This document shows positions 1-10,570 of a stretch of DNA of 64,000 bases, piece after piece. The stretch's first letter is position 1. Every line of letters starts with the position of its first letter. Under the pieces are notes generated by a model, which worked only from the letters and a program-made list of their open reading frames with translations, had not been told where the DNA came from and did not search any database. The DNA is from Patagioenas fasciata (lineage: Eukaryota; Chordata; Aves; Columbiformes; Columbidae). A program made the translations under genes and the position numbers. Location of the stretch: assembly GCF_037038585.1 (NCBI RefSeq), contig NC_092525.1, positions 27,678,367-27,742,366 of the forward strand. The letters run 5' to 3'.

Positions 1-2957
1 TTTATTGTAATCTCCCAGCAGGACTTCGGTGAACATCTCAGTCTGGTTGTGTTTCAGAGATATAATCTAAACTACAACTGATAGCTGACAGAGACTCAAA
101 AGCTAGTACCTAAATCTGTGGTGAACAGAAAGTTACTAAATTTGATCAGAAAACTGATATGGAAACAAAACAGGAGGCTGCTTCAACCTCCACCTCTTCC
201 TGTAGAAGCAGTCCTGGCTGTTCGGCACCCTTGCTTATTGTTAGGATATCTGAAAGGATCCTCATGTCCTCCAAGGCAGCATTAACCTGATTTCAATAAC
301 AAAACACCAGTACACAGGTTTACCATGGAAATATTCAACATTTACAACAATAAAACTAAACATTTGTATAAGTCTGTTTGGCACTTCACCATGCTGAAAA
401 GTAACCATTGGATCTCCGTCATTTCAAATTTGGGATTTTTTAGTGAAAGGCCAAGCCTAACAGAAATGCATTCTTCCCCACCGCGCATCTTGTCCAAGTA
501 TGCCAGTGCTATCTTAAATGGTTTTCTAAAATTAAAAATGAGCACAAAAATAAGATCTAATTGGGAAATGCCAAAGGTTTACCTGTATAAATATGTAAAA
601 CCTCATTTTGAAGAAAATGCGTAGTTTCTACATGTAGCTACAGTACACAGACATAAAGCATTTTTAGGGATGAGAGTGCTCTATTGCTGTGTGATACCTT
701 AGGGACATCAAATATTTCTGTCGTTTTCCTAATGTTTCAAGTAAGTCAAGCCGTTACCATGCATATCTGAATATAGTGTTATATGTACAATATAAATCCA
801 CACTGAATGAAAATACAGCAGCTTATCACGTAGAAGTCGGTCACTCTACACTCACAGCACTAAATACACACCCTCACCGTGTGCACGCTCTCTCCCCAGT
901 TTTTCCTCTTTCCCTACTTCTCACGTCAGGATTCTGATGGCCTTTTGCATCTCAAGGGCTTTAACAGCAAGTGAACTATAGTTGTAACCTCAGTTCATTC
1001 CCAAGCAAACTTTCATCCTCCATCAAACACCTTGGTAGGTGAAATGTTTTCAGGGAGAGATCTGGCACCATTTTTAATACTTAGATTTAATCAAAATGTC
1101 TTTTGGTTGTTTTGTTTCTTGCTTTTTGGTGATTTTTTTTTTTTAATTTGTATTTTTATTGCTGTTTTGTTTTGGTTTTTGTGCGTGTATGGGTTTTTTG
1201 TTTGTTTGTTTGTTTTTGTTTTGTTTTGGTTTTTTGTTTAAAATAATTATTCTAACTAGAGAGTAGACTGATAACCAAGGCATTCAGAAACTTAATTACT
1301 TAGGAACTGCTGCAATGTTTATCTGCATTAAAAGGAAGAAACAACTTTTGCTGGTCAGTTTATTTTGTGTTAAAAGAACAACTTTTCTTATTCACTACAA
1401 GATGAGTTACTAAATGTCACTGATTGAGGGCTAAATCACAGCTATTCTTATTGTGAGGGAGAAAATACATTTCAGGATAAAGAAAAGGACCATATTATAC
1501 AGGGCACATTGTTTTTATTTGTTTCTAAACAGTGGCTGCTTGAAGCTGCTTGGAAGTTTAAAGTGTTAAAGCCACATCAGCAGAGATGGATTAGTGGGCA
1601 GAGCGCACATGGTGTAGTCAAAGGTTCACAGTGAATATAATTTATTTACATAGCTCTGCAATTTATCACGTGGCTATTGCCATAATGTATGTGGGAAGCA
1701 GCTTCATGTGTGCACATAATGCCCTAAATGTATATGTGGTTGGACCTGAACTCCTTACAGAACAGTAGTGGTTGAAAATGATACCATAAGGCATTTGAAA
1801 GCAAATTTCCTTCCTGTGGGGATGTTGTCACAAAGCAATGATGACTTGTACACAGGCAAATAAATATATTGTAGACTTTTTTTCAGTTACTATAACATCA
1901 CTTACTAAAACTCATTATGTTTTGAAATCTAAATTATGCAGGTAGTGATGTATGTTCCCTGTGCTTTATTAATAGATTTAAGTGCATATGTTTTGCACCT
2001 CAAACTAATATTTTTTTAGTCAAGGAATACTGTATTTTTAACTCAATATTTAAGAAATATTCAGTGGCAAAGAAAATTAATTCTCCATGTCTGAAGGAGA
2101 AATAGGTTACCTACAAGCTGAAGATTTCCTTTAACTTGAATGACCCCTTACAGGACAATCTAGGAAACGCTTCGGAGAAGCACAGCTGTAAAAGGTTAAT
2201 ATATGTAGCGCCTGCTCATTTTTTCATACCTGTACAGTTATTTATCAAGCTCAAAATTTCCAAAACCAGTCTCAAATTTTAGAAGCATCTGAATTAAGGG
2301 ACTTGACTTTGGTCTCTTTTAGTTGGTTGGAATGTCTACAGTTTCAGTTAAAGAAGAAAGCTGTCAGTAGGTGGTAGAGGTGGCCCCCACCTGGAGGTGT
2401 GTCTTCCTCCACTGTCCATACACGTAGGTATGGACCTACTGTGCCATAGCAAAGCTCTAGCAACACCTCCTGCAGCTGTGTGGGCTTGCTGGAAAAACTC
2501 CACCAGCCCAGCTCCCACCACCACTTTTTAAGCTTCTGGAGTCTGAGTTTCTAACAACAGTCTCATGTTTGGAAATGATGCTGCATTATACCACTCTATG
2601 ATGCTTTCAGGTGATCGTATTTGAAATAATTCACTCAAGTCTTTTGTGACCCAGGCAAACACACCCCAGCTATGGGTTAATGCACTAGGAGTTTTATGCT
2701 GCTTTCTTTCAAGTCATTAAAAGTTGACCTAGAAAGACATTGAATTCAGACAAAGTCATGTTAGGTCCCCATAAGTAGAACATCTCATTGCCCAGCTTAA
2801 TGTGCTGCTCAGCATTTTGTTCAGCAGAACCTTTCACATTTGGAATATGATGCAGATTTTCTTGTATAATTACATGTGCACACTAGAGCTTCCATTTTGA
2901 AGCCATCTATCACAAATATATACTCGCTAATTACGTAAAATGAAAAGCTTGCCTTAC
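1..2957 (-). other. NTNG1: NTNG1 intron 2 (5' part, runs off the left edge)
   Basis: This is the stretch immediately downstream, on the minus strand, of the NTNG1 coding-exon donor (GTAAGG beginning at 2957). No open frame in it resembles the next expected part of netrin-G1, the rest of the laminin N-terminal domain, so the next exon lies outside the window. It holds AT-rich unique sequence and a T/G low-complexity tract near 1.1-1.24 kb. The 99-codon frame at 325-624 has no recognisable family and looks like chance. The intron assignment follows from the exon identity and is an inference. Confidence 0.8.
1097..1241. repeat. T-rich / (TTTG)n low-complexity tract
   Basis: Long T runs are mixed with TTTG and TTTTG repeats, densest at 1191-1238. 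The apparent 69-codon hydrophobic frame across it comes from the repeat. Confidence 0.9.
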
Positions 2958-3203
2958 CATTGCACAGAAAGTCTCAGGAGGATCTCCACAAGTTATGTCT
3001 GGGGGATCCAGAGTCACTTTTACATATTTGATCATGTCTCTGGCTTCTGGTTGGCAGGCCATGTAATCCCATACTTTTCCTTCTTCTGTGTAAATCTGTG
3101 TCTTACATACGTCATAGTGTCCCCACACAGAAGGGTAGTGTTGCATCACGGAGGATACGGTAACCCAGAGGGTGTGAAGTGACAGGAATCTTGACAAATA
3201 CAT
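2958..3203 (-). CDS. NTNG1: Netrin-G1 first coding exon (residues 1-82)
   Basis: Netrin-G1 is a GPI-anchored netrin-family protein on axons that binds the postsynaptic partner NGL-1 (LRRC4C) and helps shape excitatory circuits. This exon encodes 82 residues and ends in phase 0 after an ATG codon, at a good minus-strand donor (GTAAGG from 2957). Residues 1 to about 28 form a hydrophobic secretion signal beginning MYLSRFLSLH. The start of the laminin N-terminal (LN) domain follows, with KTQIYTEEGKVWDYMACQPE and LDPPDITCGDPPETFCAM, which I recognise as the netrin-G1 N-terminus. Cysteines at residues 33, 50, 72 and 80 fall where netrin-G1 has its first LN-domain disulfides. I chose the ATG at 3203 because the peptide from there matches the known mammalian start; the frame stays open upstream, but without a matching Met. 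A purine lies at -3. Netrin-G2 is less likely, as the signal-peptide region looks like G1. The rest of the gene (LN domain, EGF-like repeats, GPI signal) is off the left edge. Confidence 0.95.
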
Positions 3204-3265
3204 TTCTAAATCCTTGTACGTCACCTTCGTAAGGAGGCTCAGTACTGGTATATGTGCAGTCTATA

Positions 3266-3302
3266 GATTATACATATACATACATATATATGTATATATT
3301 TT
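3266..3302. repeat. AT/CA-rich microsatellite in the NTNG1 leader
   Basis: Alternating TA/CA dinucleotides contain a perfect 16-bp palindrome at 3280-3295 (ATACATATATATGTAT). It lies about 70-100 nt upstream of the NTNG1 start codon. It is probably length-polymorphic and could form a weak hairpin in RNA. Confidence 0.8.
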
Positions 3303-3579
3303 ATAAAACAGGTTCCAAGTCAAATGTGAAGCATTAGGATAGAGTGTTCATTTCACTAATTGAAGACTTTGGTAGAAGTCACACAGACCCCAATGACAGC
3401 TTTTCACAGCAATGCAGTGCTTGTCCTTTGTCTCATAACTTATCTGGTCAGGGCTTCTTGTAAAAGATGTCCAATAGCAGATAATTTGCGAAATTGCAGG
3501 TCTTCAGCTATGCTGTCGATAACCCTGAGTGATCCTCCGTGTTCAGGGCTTGCAGGGGATACCCAGACGCACTGATAAA

Positions 3580-3639
3580 TCAGTATTCGAAGCAAAAGGA
3601 TGAGTGTCTATGGGCTGGTGTCTGTTTCTCATCAATCAT
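3580..3639 (-). other. Upstream ORF 1 in the predicted NTNG1 leader (19 codons)
   Basis: This is the first ATG after the predicted acceptor. It opens a 19-codon frame ending in TGA. A second, overlapping frame starts at 3632 and runs 29 codons to a TGA at 3543. A third at 3436 has 10 codons, ending at 3404. Further ATGs at 3351, 3334, 3285, 3281 and 3275 open frames of only a few codons. All close before the main ATG, which is the usual arrangement of leader uORFs that lower translation. Their relevance depends on the exon boundary being right. Confidence 0.35.
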
Positions 3640-3662
3640 TCTCTTCTTCTGGCACCAGCACC

Positions 3663-3688
3663 CTTTTAGAAACAATAAGAGTTAGAGT
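3663..3688 (-). promoter_or_regulatory. NTNG1: Candidate splice acceptor and branch point of NTNG1 exon 2
   Basis: Read on the minus strand, this shows CTAAC, then TCTTATTGTTTCTAAAAG, then GG. The branch-point match is perfect, and the spacing from branch A to AG (19 nt) is typical. It is the strongest acceptor-like signal I saw in the 500 bases upstream of the start codon. Confidence 0.5.
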
Positions 3689-4146
3689 TATTGTCCAAGA
3701 ATCAATGCATTACAAAATATGAGATATGTTGACATTTTGGAGGTTTGATGCAATATAAAGCAAACTGGTATAACATGGCTAACCTTTACCGTGGGTGCTG
3801 TGCTAGAATGAACAAACTACCAAAATCATTCACAGTGAAAAGTATTTTGACATGAAGGATCTAACTCTTCTCTAACAAAGACAGATTTATAACGTTCCAG
3901 GTGAGTTACAGGTTTATGTTTCCAAAACTGTATTTTCACCCTAGCAAAACCAGAGAGTGAGCTACCGAGCAAAACCGTTGATCACAGAGGCAGACAGGAG
4001 AGCAGGCAGCCCAGCTCTGCGGGGCAGCTGCAGGAAGGCTGTTTTATAATATTAAAGTGACACAGAGATGGGTAGCAGTGCTACCAGGTGCTGATAGTCC
4101 TCTGATAAGATGACCTCAGCAAGCTCCAAAAGCCTTATCTTATGCA

Positions 4147-4253
4147 TTTCTTGGTTGTGTTTGGGTTTTGGTTGGTTGTTTGTGTTTGGTGGGGGTTTTT
4201 TTGTTTGGTGTGGGTTGTTTTTTTTTTTTAATTTTTAATTTTTCTTTTTTGTA
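4147..4253. repeat. T/G-rich low-complexity tract
   Basis: GGTTG, GTTTGG and T-run repeats without a clean period. A separate T run lies at about 4321-4336. It is of the same type as the tract near 1.1 kb. Confidence 0.85.
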
Positions 4254-7200
4254 ACAGAGATATTGGATGCACACTTCTGTTTCCTTGAAATTTTTCATTA
4301 GTATTGGAAGAATTTTGCTGCTTTTTTTTTTTTTTTCTTCGAACTGTGATTTACTTATCACACTGATGGTAAACTACTGATAAAGATAATGGTTCATTTG
4401 TAGGTTACTATAAGGATGCTTTCCCCCTCTGTTACGGCAGTCTTATTTTTCTAGGTTTGTGGGTGAGGGGTACCTGTGTACTCAGTGTTTATTTCATAGC
4501 TGGTATATCCACTTTTCTCTCATCAGAAAGCAACTAGAAATTCCCTCAGTTTGTACTACCTCAATCATGTTATTGAAGGTACAAAATCCTAGGATGTTAT
4601 TAAAATGACTTAAAATATATATGTTTGCTAAAAAACACAGGTAAAAATACAAATTATGTACAAGGAAAACTGCAAAGAGGGAGGAAGTACCCTGAGCGTG
4701 GAGAAGGAAAACCAGGGCTAAGTACTTCAACTCTTTTCTCCCAGCCTGTGCCGGGCGTCAACCCATGCCAGCCGAGGACGGGAAGCTGGGACACAGGGCT
4801 CTCTGCAGGAGAAGGATTTCAGCCAGCCGCTGCAGCACCTCTGCACTCGTCTGGATGATAAAATCCCAGAAAACCCGTCAGACAGAAATTAAGAAACAAC
4901 TGTAAGTCACTACTTTCTGCAGTCTGCTTTGTTTGTTCCCAGTTTTAAATTACACCCAGTGTCATAAGCCCCCTTCTATACCCTCAAGCCACAGGACGGG
5001 TATATGACCTCATGAGCTCCTCAGCATGTTACTTTGGTAATACACATTTTTAAAACTTCAAAGCTATTCACAAATGGCCTCCCTGTATTTAAATAATGCT
5101 TCATCTTAAATTGAGCTAAACTACAGACACTGTGAAATGCCAACAGATGGTTGAATTGTGTTTCCATAGCAAAGTAATTTACAATAATTGCTGTATGGAC
5201 GTAAATGCAATTTTCTATTATATTCATTTTATCAAGTGTTACCATACAACTCTCATATACTTTATCAGAATATGCAGAGAACATCTGAATTTTCAGCAAT
5301 AACAATTCTCGATTAGAGTCAAATATATTTAAGCTTCAAATCTGAATTTGACACAAAAGCAGGAATATCTAAGATCAAATTAAAATTAAATCTTTTTAAG
5401 AAGCACACTTTGTAGTATTACTGTTTTGGTCAGTGACCTTACATCCTTTTTTTTAATTTTCAGTGGGAATGTTTACTTATTATATTGAAATTTAGTAATT
5501 CAGAGAACACTTTCTGTGTCATTCTAAAGACACCTTATGCACTTTTCCTCTAGTCCTTTCCAATGCTTTCACTATTTTGCAGCTGAAAAAAACCACCCCC
5601 AAAACTCCATAGCTTAGAAATACTAAAGGGCAACAACTATTCTGCTAAAAAAGGAGCCAAATTATTTTAAATTTGTGACAAATCAAAACATACTCTGTAT
5701 GGGATAAGGCTTGGTCATAGCTGGAATTAATAGAAGGGGAATATCATGTTTCTGTGTAGAAATAAGAAGTTACTGTTTAATTATCTTTAGACTAAAAGCC
5801 TGTATATTCAGGCAAAAGTAGATTTGTTTTCTTTATTATTTTCCTTGATAGCTCTTCAGTTGCCCAGAACCTTTTATAACTGCTGAGACTTGGATCCACT
5901 AATAAACAGGACTGGAATAGACTAAAACAATGGGAAGCAAGCCCCTACCTTAGCACAGTGTGCTAAAATACTTGCCATATAACGAATTCTCATTAAAGTA
6001 AGCTAGAGTCATAATGATGGTCGTTACACAGAATTATAGACTAAAACATCGATCGAATTTAGTGCACTGACAAGGAAAAAGTGCAGAGAAGCGCAAGACA
6101 TCTGAGCATTAAGCAGCTGTAGCAGTGTACGACAGACATTCCTGACAAGAAGCAACCAATTACTGCTTAAATTTCTGGCATATAACTGGTTCTGATTAAT
6201 AGTTTTCCATTACATTACAGACATATTATTAATGTATTAAAAATGTCAAGCTTTGGCAAGAATTAATACGGCATGGCTCAGTTAGTCTGCAATATCTTCT
6301 TTTAATGAGCTTCCATTGATACAGATAAATATATTGACCAAAGCACATTAAGGATCATGTGCTGAGCACTGCTGGGGTTTTTCTGATGGAGCTACACAAT
6401 TTGTCTTGCTTATACTTGTTCCTGCAGAGTCACTTATGCTATGCATTCTACATTTCAGTGGTCTATTGCTAAGGACACATCTATTTTAATTATTCTGTAA
6501 AAACAAACAAAACCCCCACAACCAAAAATATTTATAATAACATTTCTCAATTTACAGCTGTACCAGTTGCATAGCACAAAGCTTCTAGCTGTAGGCAACA
6601 CAAAGCAATGTTTTTTTGTCCCCCGTAAAGCCTGTGCCTTTGACCTTACAAAAAAACAATTAAACAAATCAGGAATTAATAATGTCTGGTGCCTCAATCC
6701 CCTGAAACCCACTGTGCTCTGCTAGTCACATATCCCAGGTGTTGGGGGGCCATGAGGCTGGCAAAGAGGGGGAGCAGCACCATCCTTACTGACTGAGGGT
6801 GAGGGAATGGGGAACTGCTGGGAGGACATTAGGTAAAGTATGCAAAGCCTCTGGAGCATGGTGCTCCTGGAGATCTCCATTGTGGTGCAATAGTGGTATG
6901 CACTGCAGGAGATTTCGAGCCTTGAACATTCCCATGTGCTATAGCCTCTGATATATGGAAAATGCTGAGAGACACATGGGAGGTATCAGTGTCAAAGGCC
7001 ATTTCTGCCATCTCTGCCATCCCCCAGAGCCCTGCTCTATCTGCAAAGTGCTGGACGCTCAGGCCACAGTGACTATGTTATAGCTGTTTGAGAAGAATGG
7101 CACACAGCTGATCCCCTAGACTAAAATCAGCTGTGAAGGCAGCTCTGAGCACATGCATCCCCTTCCAGGTGGGTAAGTCACACCTCACACTGCAGCTTGA

Positions 7201-7377
7201 GCAGTTACCCCCTTCACAAACCATCTAAAATGCATCTTGCCAGAATGGGTGCTAGTAAAGAACTTTAGGTCTTGTCAGGGGTTGTTAGAAAACACTTCTA
7301 CTCTTTTTCCTTCTGTCACTGTGAAAATCCACTCCATTCCCCAAATCACTCCCTCAGCACAAACAGTGTTGATCTGG

Positions 7378-7620
7378 TTCAAATTGGAACACAAGAGGTT
7401 CCACTTAAATTTGAGAACAAACTTCTTCTCAGTAAGTGTAACAGAACACTGGAACAGGCTGCCCAGGGAGGTTGTGGAGTCCCCTACTCTGGAGACATTC
7501 AAAACCTGCCTGGACGCCTTCCTGTGTAACCTCATCTAGGTGTTCCTGCTCTGGCAGGGGGATTGGACTGGATGATCTTTCAAAGTCCCTTCCAATCCCT
7601 AACATTCTGTGATTCTGTGA
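7378..7620 (+). mobile_element. CR1 LINE 3' fragment in NTNG1 intron 1
   Basis: This is a 5'-truncated copy of the chicken-repeat-1 non-LTR retrotransposon, plus strand, so antisense to NTNG1. The open frame up to the TAG at 7537-7539 contains HWNRLPREVVESPTLETFK, the conserved CR1 ORF2 C-terminus. The 3' UTR follows, with a CTCTGGCAGGGGGATTGGAC-like segment, and ends in the diagnostic repeated octamer ATTCTGTG/ATTCTGTGA at 7604-7620. No poly(A) tail is present, as is normal for CR1. The 5' boundary is judged by eye. Confidence 0.93.
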
Positions 7621-7636
7621 CACACTGTGCAAGCTC

Positions 7637-7676
7637 CCTGCTGGGAAGTCACTGTGCCTGCTGGGAGCCCACTGTG
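7637..7676. repeat. Two-copy 20-bp tandem repeat beside the CR1 end
   Basis: CCTGCTGGGAAGTCACTGTG at 7637-7656 is followed directly by a copy at 7657-7676 with three mismatches. It begins 16 bases after the CR1 terminus. It is probably a local duplication, and no function is evident. Confidence 0.7.
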
Positions 7677-7915
7677 GGCCCCTGCCTCCCTTTTTGGCAA
7701 ACAGCAGGTAAAGGAGGTAATAAAATAGCAAGGGATTGCCTCTCACACAGAATGTGCATTTGATAAAGTGTAAACGGCCACTGTGCACAAGTAAGAATGA
7801 GAGCCAAACCCCCAGTAATTATAATGGATGGTAGCCTGAGGAGAACCAGCTAAAATTATAAAGTACAGCAAGGGGTGCTGGCTGTAACCTCCCAGCAGTG
7901 GCACCTCCAGAACAG

Positions 7916-7994
7916 TTTGGTTTTTGTTTTTTTCTTTTTTTTTTTTTTTTGTTTTGTTTTGTTTTTGTTTTTTTCCAAAGGAAAAAAAAATTTT
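7916..7994. repeat. T-rich / (TTTTG)n low-complexity tract
   Basis: Long T runs with TTTTG repeats, followed by a short A run and T run at 7981-7996. Confidence 0.9.
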
Positions 7995-9854
7995 TATCCC
8001 TAACAGCTTCACCAGATGAATGTATCTAATCCAGGTCAGATAAAAAGATCCTTTGTGTCCACTCCAGTTATTAATTATTTAAAGGCAGTTTACAATGTAT
8101 AAAAGTACCTGCGAGTTAAAATATTTCATAAAAAACAAGTGGTTTATACCTTGCTACACCTAGAAAACTTGAGAATCTGGCACATGTAAAGTTCCAATAT
8201 TTAAAATAAACCCATACTAGCCTCTTTTATAAATGCAAAATTATTCAGCTACGCAAAGAGGAACGGACCCTGTACTTAATGATTTTATACACACCTTCAA
8301 TCATACTTGCATGAAAAACAGTACATTCCAAACAATTGCTGTGGTGCCTTTGGATTCAAAGGCTACTCCAAAGTTTAGGTTCTATTTTTATCTGGCTTAT
8401 TTAACTATTTAGCAGAAAAAGATTTCTCTGCCTCAGGAGGAATTTAAAATGTCAATGCCTATTGGCTGAAGAAAATAAAATACAGCATTCTGCTAGAAAA
8501 CAACTGGGATTCAGCACTATACTTAAAATATTTCTGGTTTTCCTACATAATTCTTTGCTGAGTGACACCTACTGCCATTATCTGACACGTACCATCAGCT
8601 GTCAGCATATAGAGTAAAAGCACTTCAGCTATTTAAATTTTAGAGCCTTCATACTTACCTGTTTTAAGTTCTTCCTCCAGAATCTTTATAATTGTGGCTT
8701 CTTGCCTCAAATATCTCTGTACCTAGTATGAATCTGTTCTGCCAGTTTTTTCCCCAGAGTTAGCATTTGGAGCCGTTGCAGGTTTTTTTAATCATTATTT
8801 TTCACCCTTAATAAGGTAATACACGCTCCTCAAGCAGTGTACCCCGGGTACAGGGCTACCAAGCTTTCAAGTTTGTGATGTGGGTGATGTCTTTCAAACT
8901 GCAATTCTTAGCCTAAAAAACGAATGAGCGAAAGCCTACTGGACCCTAAATTTGTTCTGTGCTATTGCCAGATTTTACATACGGAACTAGAAAGTTCATG
9001 CCACTTCTTATCAGTGTCACAGGGCTGAGGGTGGAGAGGAAAGTCCATGACTCCATGAGAATATCCCCACTAACTGCTGGAATTGCTCTGGTAAACATCC
9101 TTTAACACTCCAAAAATATGCCAGAAATAAATATTTGTTTCCAAAAAACCCTGAAATGAAACAACCCCCACATGCACACAATAAAACAAGCCAGGGAAAG
9201 TTCTGCTGTGGTTTTTTTTCCCTTCAACTGGCTGCCCAGGCCACAGCTTCTCATCCTTAACCGCATTGTCCTTAGGGGTGACAGTGATTTATTCCCTCTT
9301 TAAAAGCATCTCCGCTGTTTGTTTCACTCACTGTCTCTGCTAACATCTCCACAGAAGTCAGGCTGGCTCCTAGCACATCCGATCCGGAATATTGAGAAGT
9401 TGATTGCAGAACAATAAAAGTATATTCAGCAGAGGCGGAAAATGCACATGCACGAACTTTGAGAGTACAAAAGCATCTGTTTTATCGGGTTTAGCTGATC
9501 TGCACCGCTCAGCGCCATGTGGGGTTTTTTAGAGGCTTTTTGTGCGTGAGCGGTTAGAAAAGCCGCCTGCAGTTTCCGATGCCAGGGAGGGAACTGTTTC
9601 CAGGTTCAGCACCAGTGACCTGTCCGCAGCTCCCCGGCCAGCGCGGCTGCTCCCGGCACCATCGCCCTCGCTTAAACGGGAGTTTCGTTCTTCCTCGCCC
9701 CCGTAGGGCGAGAAAATGCGCGCGGAGGGGCGGGTGCCGGCGCGCGGCCCGGGCCCCTCCCTCGGGACTCTCCCACCGCCCGCGCGCCGCGGCCGCGCCC
9801 CTTCAAAGCCCGGCGCGAGGCCCGGGGGACCCGACCCCAGCTCCGCGGAGGAGG

Positions 9855-9887
9855 CAGCGCCGCGCAGGTATCAGCGCCGCGCAGGTA
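9855..9887 (+). repeat. Tandem 17-bp duplication carrying a donor-like GCAGGTA
   Basis: CAGCGCCGCGCAGGTA occurs at 9855-9870 and again at 9872-9887. The core GCCGCGCAGGTA returns a third time at 10411-10422. Each core resembles a plus-strand 5' splice site (CAG|GTA). Confidence 0.85.
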
Positions 9888-10105
9888 CCGCCCCGCCCCG
9901 GTCCCGGCCCCCGCCGCGTTTCGCTCCGCGCGGGCGGCAGGGGGCGCGCGGCCCGCGCCGATCCGCTCTCGGTCCGCGGCCCGGGCCTCCCGTGGGAGGT
10001 CGGGGGACACGGTGGGGGACGCCGCGCACACAGCGGCACAGCATTGAGCCGGGCCGCGCAGCCCCGCGTCCCATCCCGCCCCGGCGTGCGAGGGGTTGCG
10101 GGCGG

Positions 10106-10118
10106 TACTCACCCCTCG
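10106..10118 (-). promoter_or_regulatory. NTNG1: Strong minus-strand splice donor in the CpG island
   Basis: Reads CGAGGG|GTGAGTA on the minus strand, matching the donor consensus from +1 to +6 (GTGAGT). It is the best minus-strand donor I found in the island. Confidence 0.5.
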
Positions 10119-10200
10119 AACTCGCCCTCGCCTCACCGCGGGGCGGCGCGGAGCTGCCGCGGCGCCGGGACGTGCTGGGGCTCCCTCGGCGGCGGCATGA

Positions 10201-10221
10201 GGGGCCGCGGGGCGGGCGGGG
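10201..10221 (+). other. Potential G-quadruplex motif in the CpG island
   Basis: Four runs of three or four G with loops of one to four bases (GGGG-CCGC-GGGG-C-GGG-C-GGGG). This fits the canonical G4 pattern on the plus strand, which is the non-transcript strand for NTNG1. Confidence 0.6.
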
Positions 10222-10547
10222 TGCGCTTCTCCCCGGGAAAGTTGCCGGCGGGGCGCAGGCGGCCGGCCCTAGGCACTTGTCGGCGTCGAAGTTTGGCGGT
10301 GCCCGGGCGGCGGGCGGTGAGCGGCGGGTCGGGCGAGCGGCTGGGCGGGCGGGCTGCCGCTCTCCTCCGGCGCTCGGCGGTGCGCGGGCGCGCAGACCAT
10401 CGCCGCGGACGCCGCGCAGGTACTGCCCGCCGGGGCTCCCCGCGCGTCGCCGCCTCTCAGGGCGGGGGCGTCCCCGCGCGGAGCGGCCGCTGCATGAGGC
10501 GCTGGGCGCGGGGCTGCGGCGCGCGGGTCTCCGGCCGCGCGGCCAAA

Positions 10548-10570
10548 CTTCGGGCGGCGGCGGCGGCGCC
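10548..10570. repeat. Short (GGC)n run in the CpG island
   Basis: About five uninterrupted GGC units, with a second GGCGGCGGC run near 10612. Such runs are common in CpG-island leaders, and this one is short. Confidence 0.7.

Larger units (their letters stand above)
3204..3662 (-). other. NTNG1: Probable 5' UTR portion of NTNG1 exon 2
   Basis: Upstream of the start codon on the minus strand, the best acceptor I can find is at 3664-3663. CTAAC, a consensus branch point, is followed 19 nt later by a pyrimidine-rich stretch ending in AAAAG, then GG. Using it gives a 705-nt exon with a 459-nt leader. The leader holds at least eight upstream ATGs, all followed by in-frame stops before the main start, and an AT/CA microsatellite. 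Weaker alternative acceptors lie nearer the start (CTATAG near 3255, ACCAG near 3239), so the true leader could be much shorter. The assignment is inferred from splice signals only. Confidence 0.5.
3663..10112 (-). other. NTNG1: NTNG1 intron 1 (inferred)
   Basis: This stretch lies between the predicted exon 2 acceptor and the strong minus-strand donor in the CpG island. It holds one antisense CR1 fragment, T/G-rich tracts at about 4.15-4.25 kb and 7.92-7.99 kb, and otherwise AT-rich unique sequence (5.0-6.7 kb and 8.0-9.1 kb). I see no convincing coding exon. The extent depends on both inferred splice sites. Confidence 0.5.

Noticed and set aside
3204-3224. Extension of the NTNG1 frame upstream of the ATG at 3203
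   Set aside because: The upstream codons are open but contain no ATG before the main start (the 3224 position reads GTG). The known protein begins at the chosen methionine.
7429-7788. Minus-strand frame of 119 codons
   Set aside because: It is mostly antisense to the CR1 3' fragment at 7378-7620.
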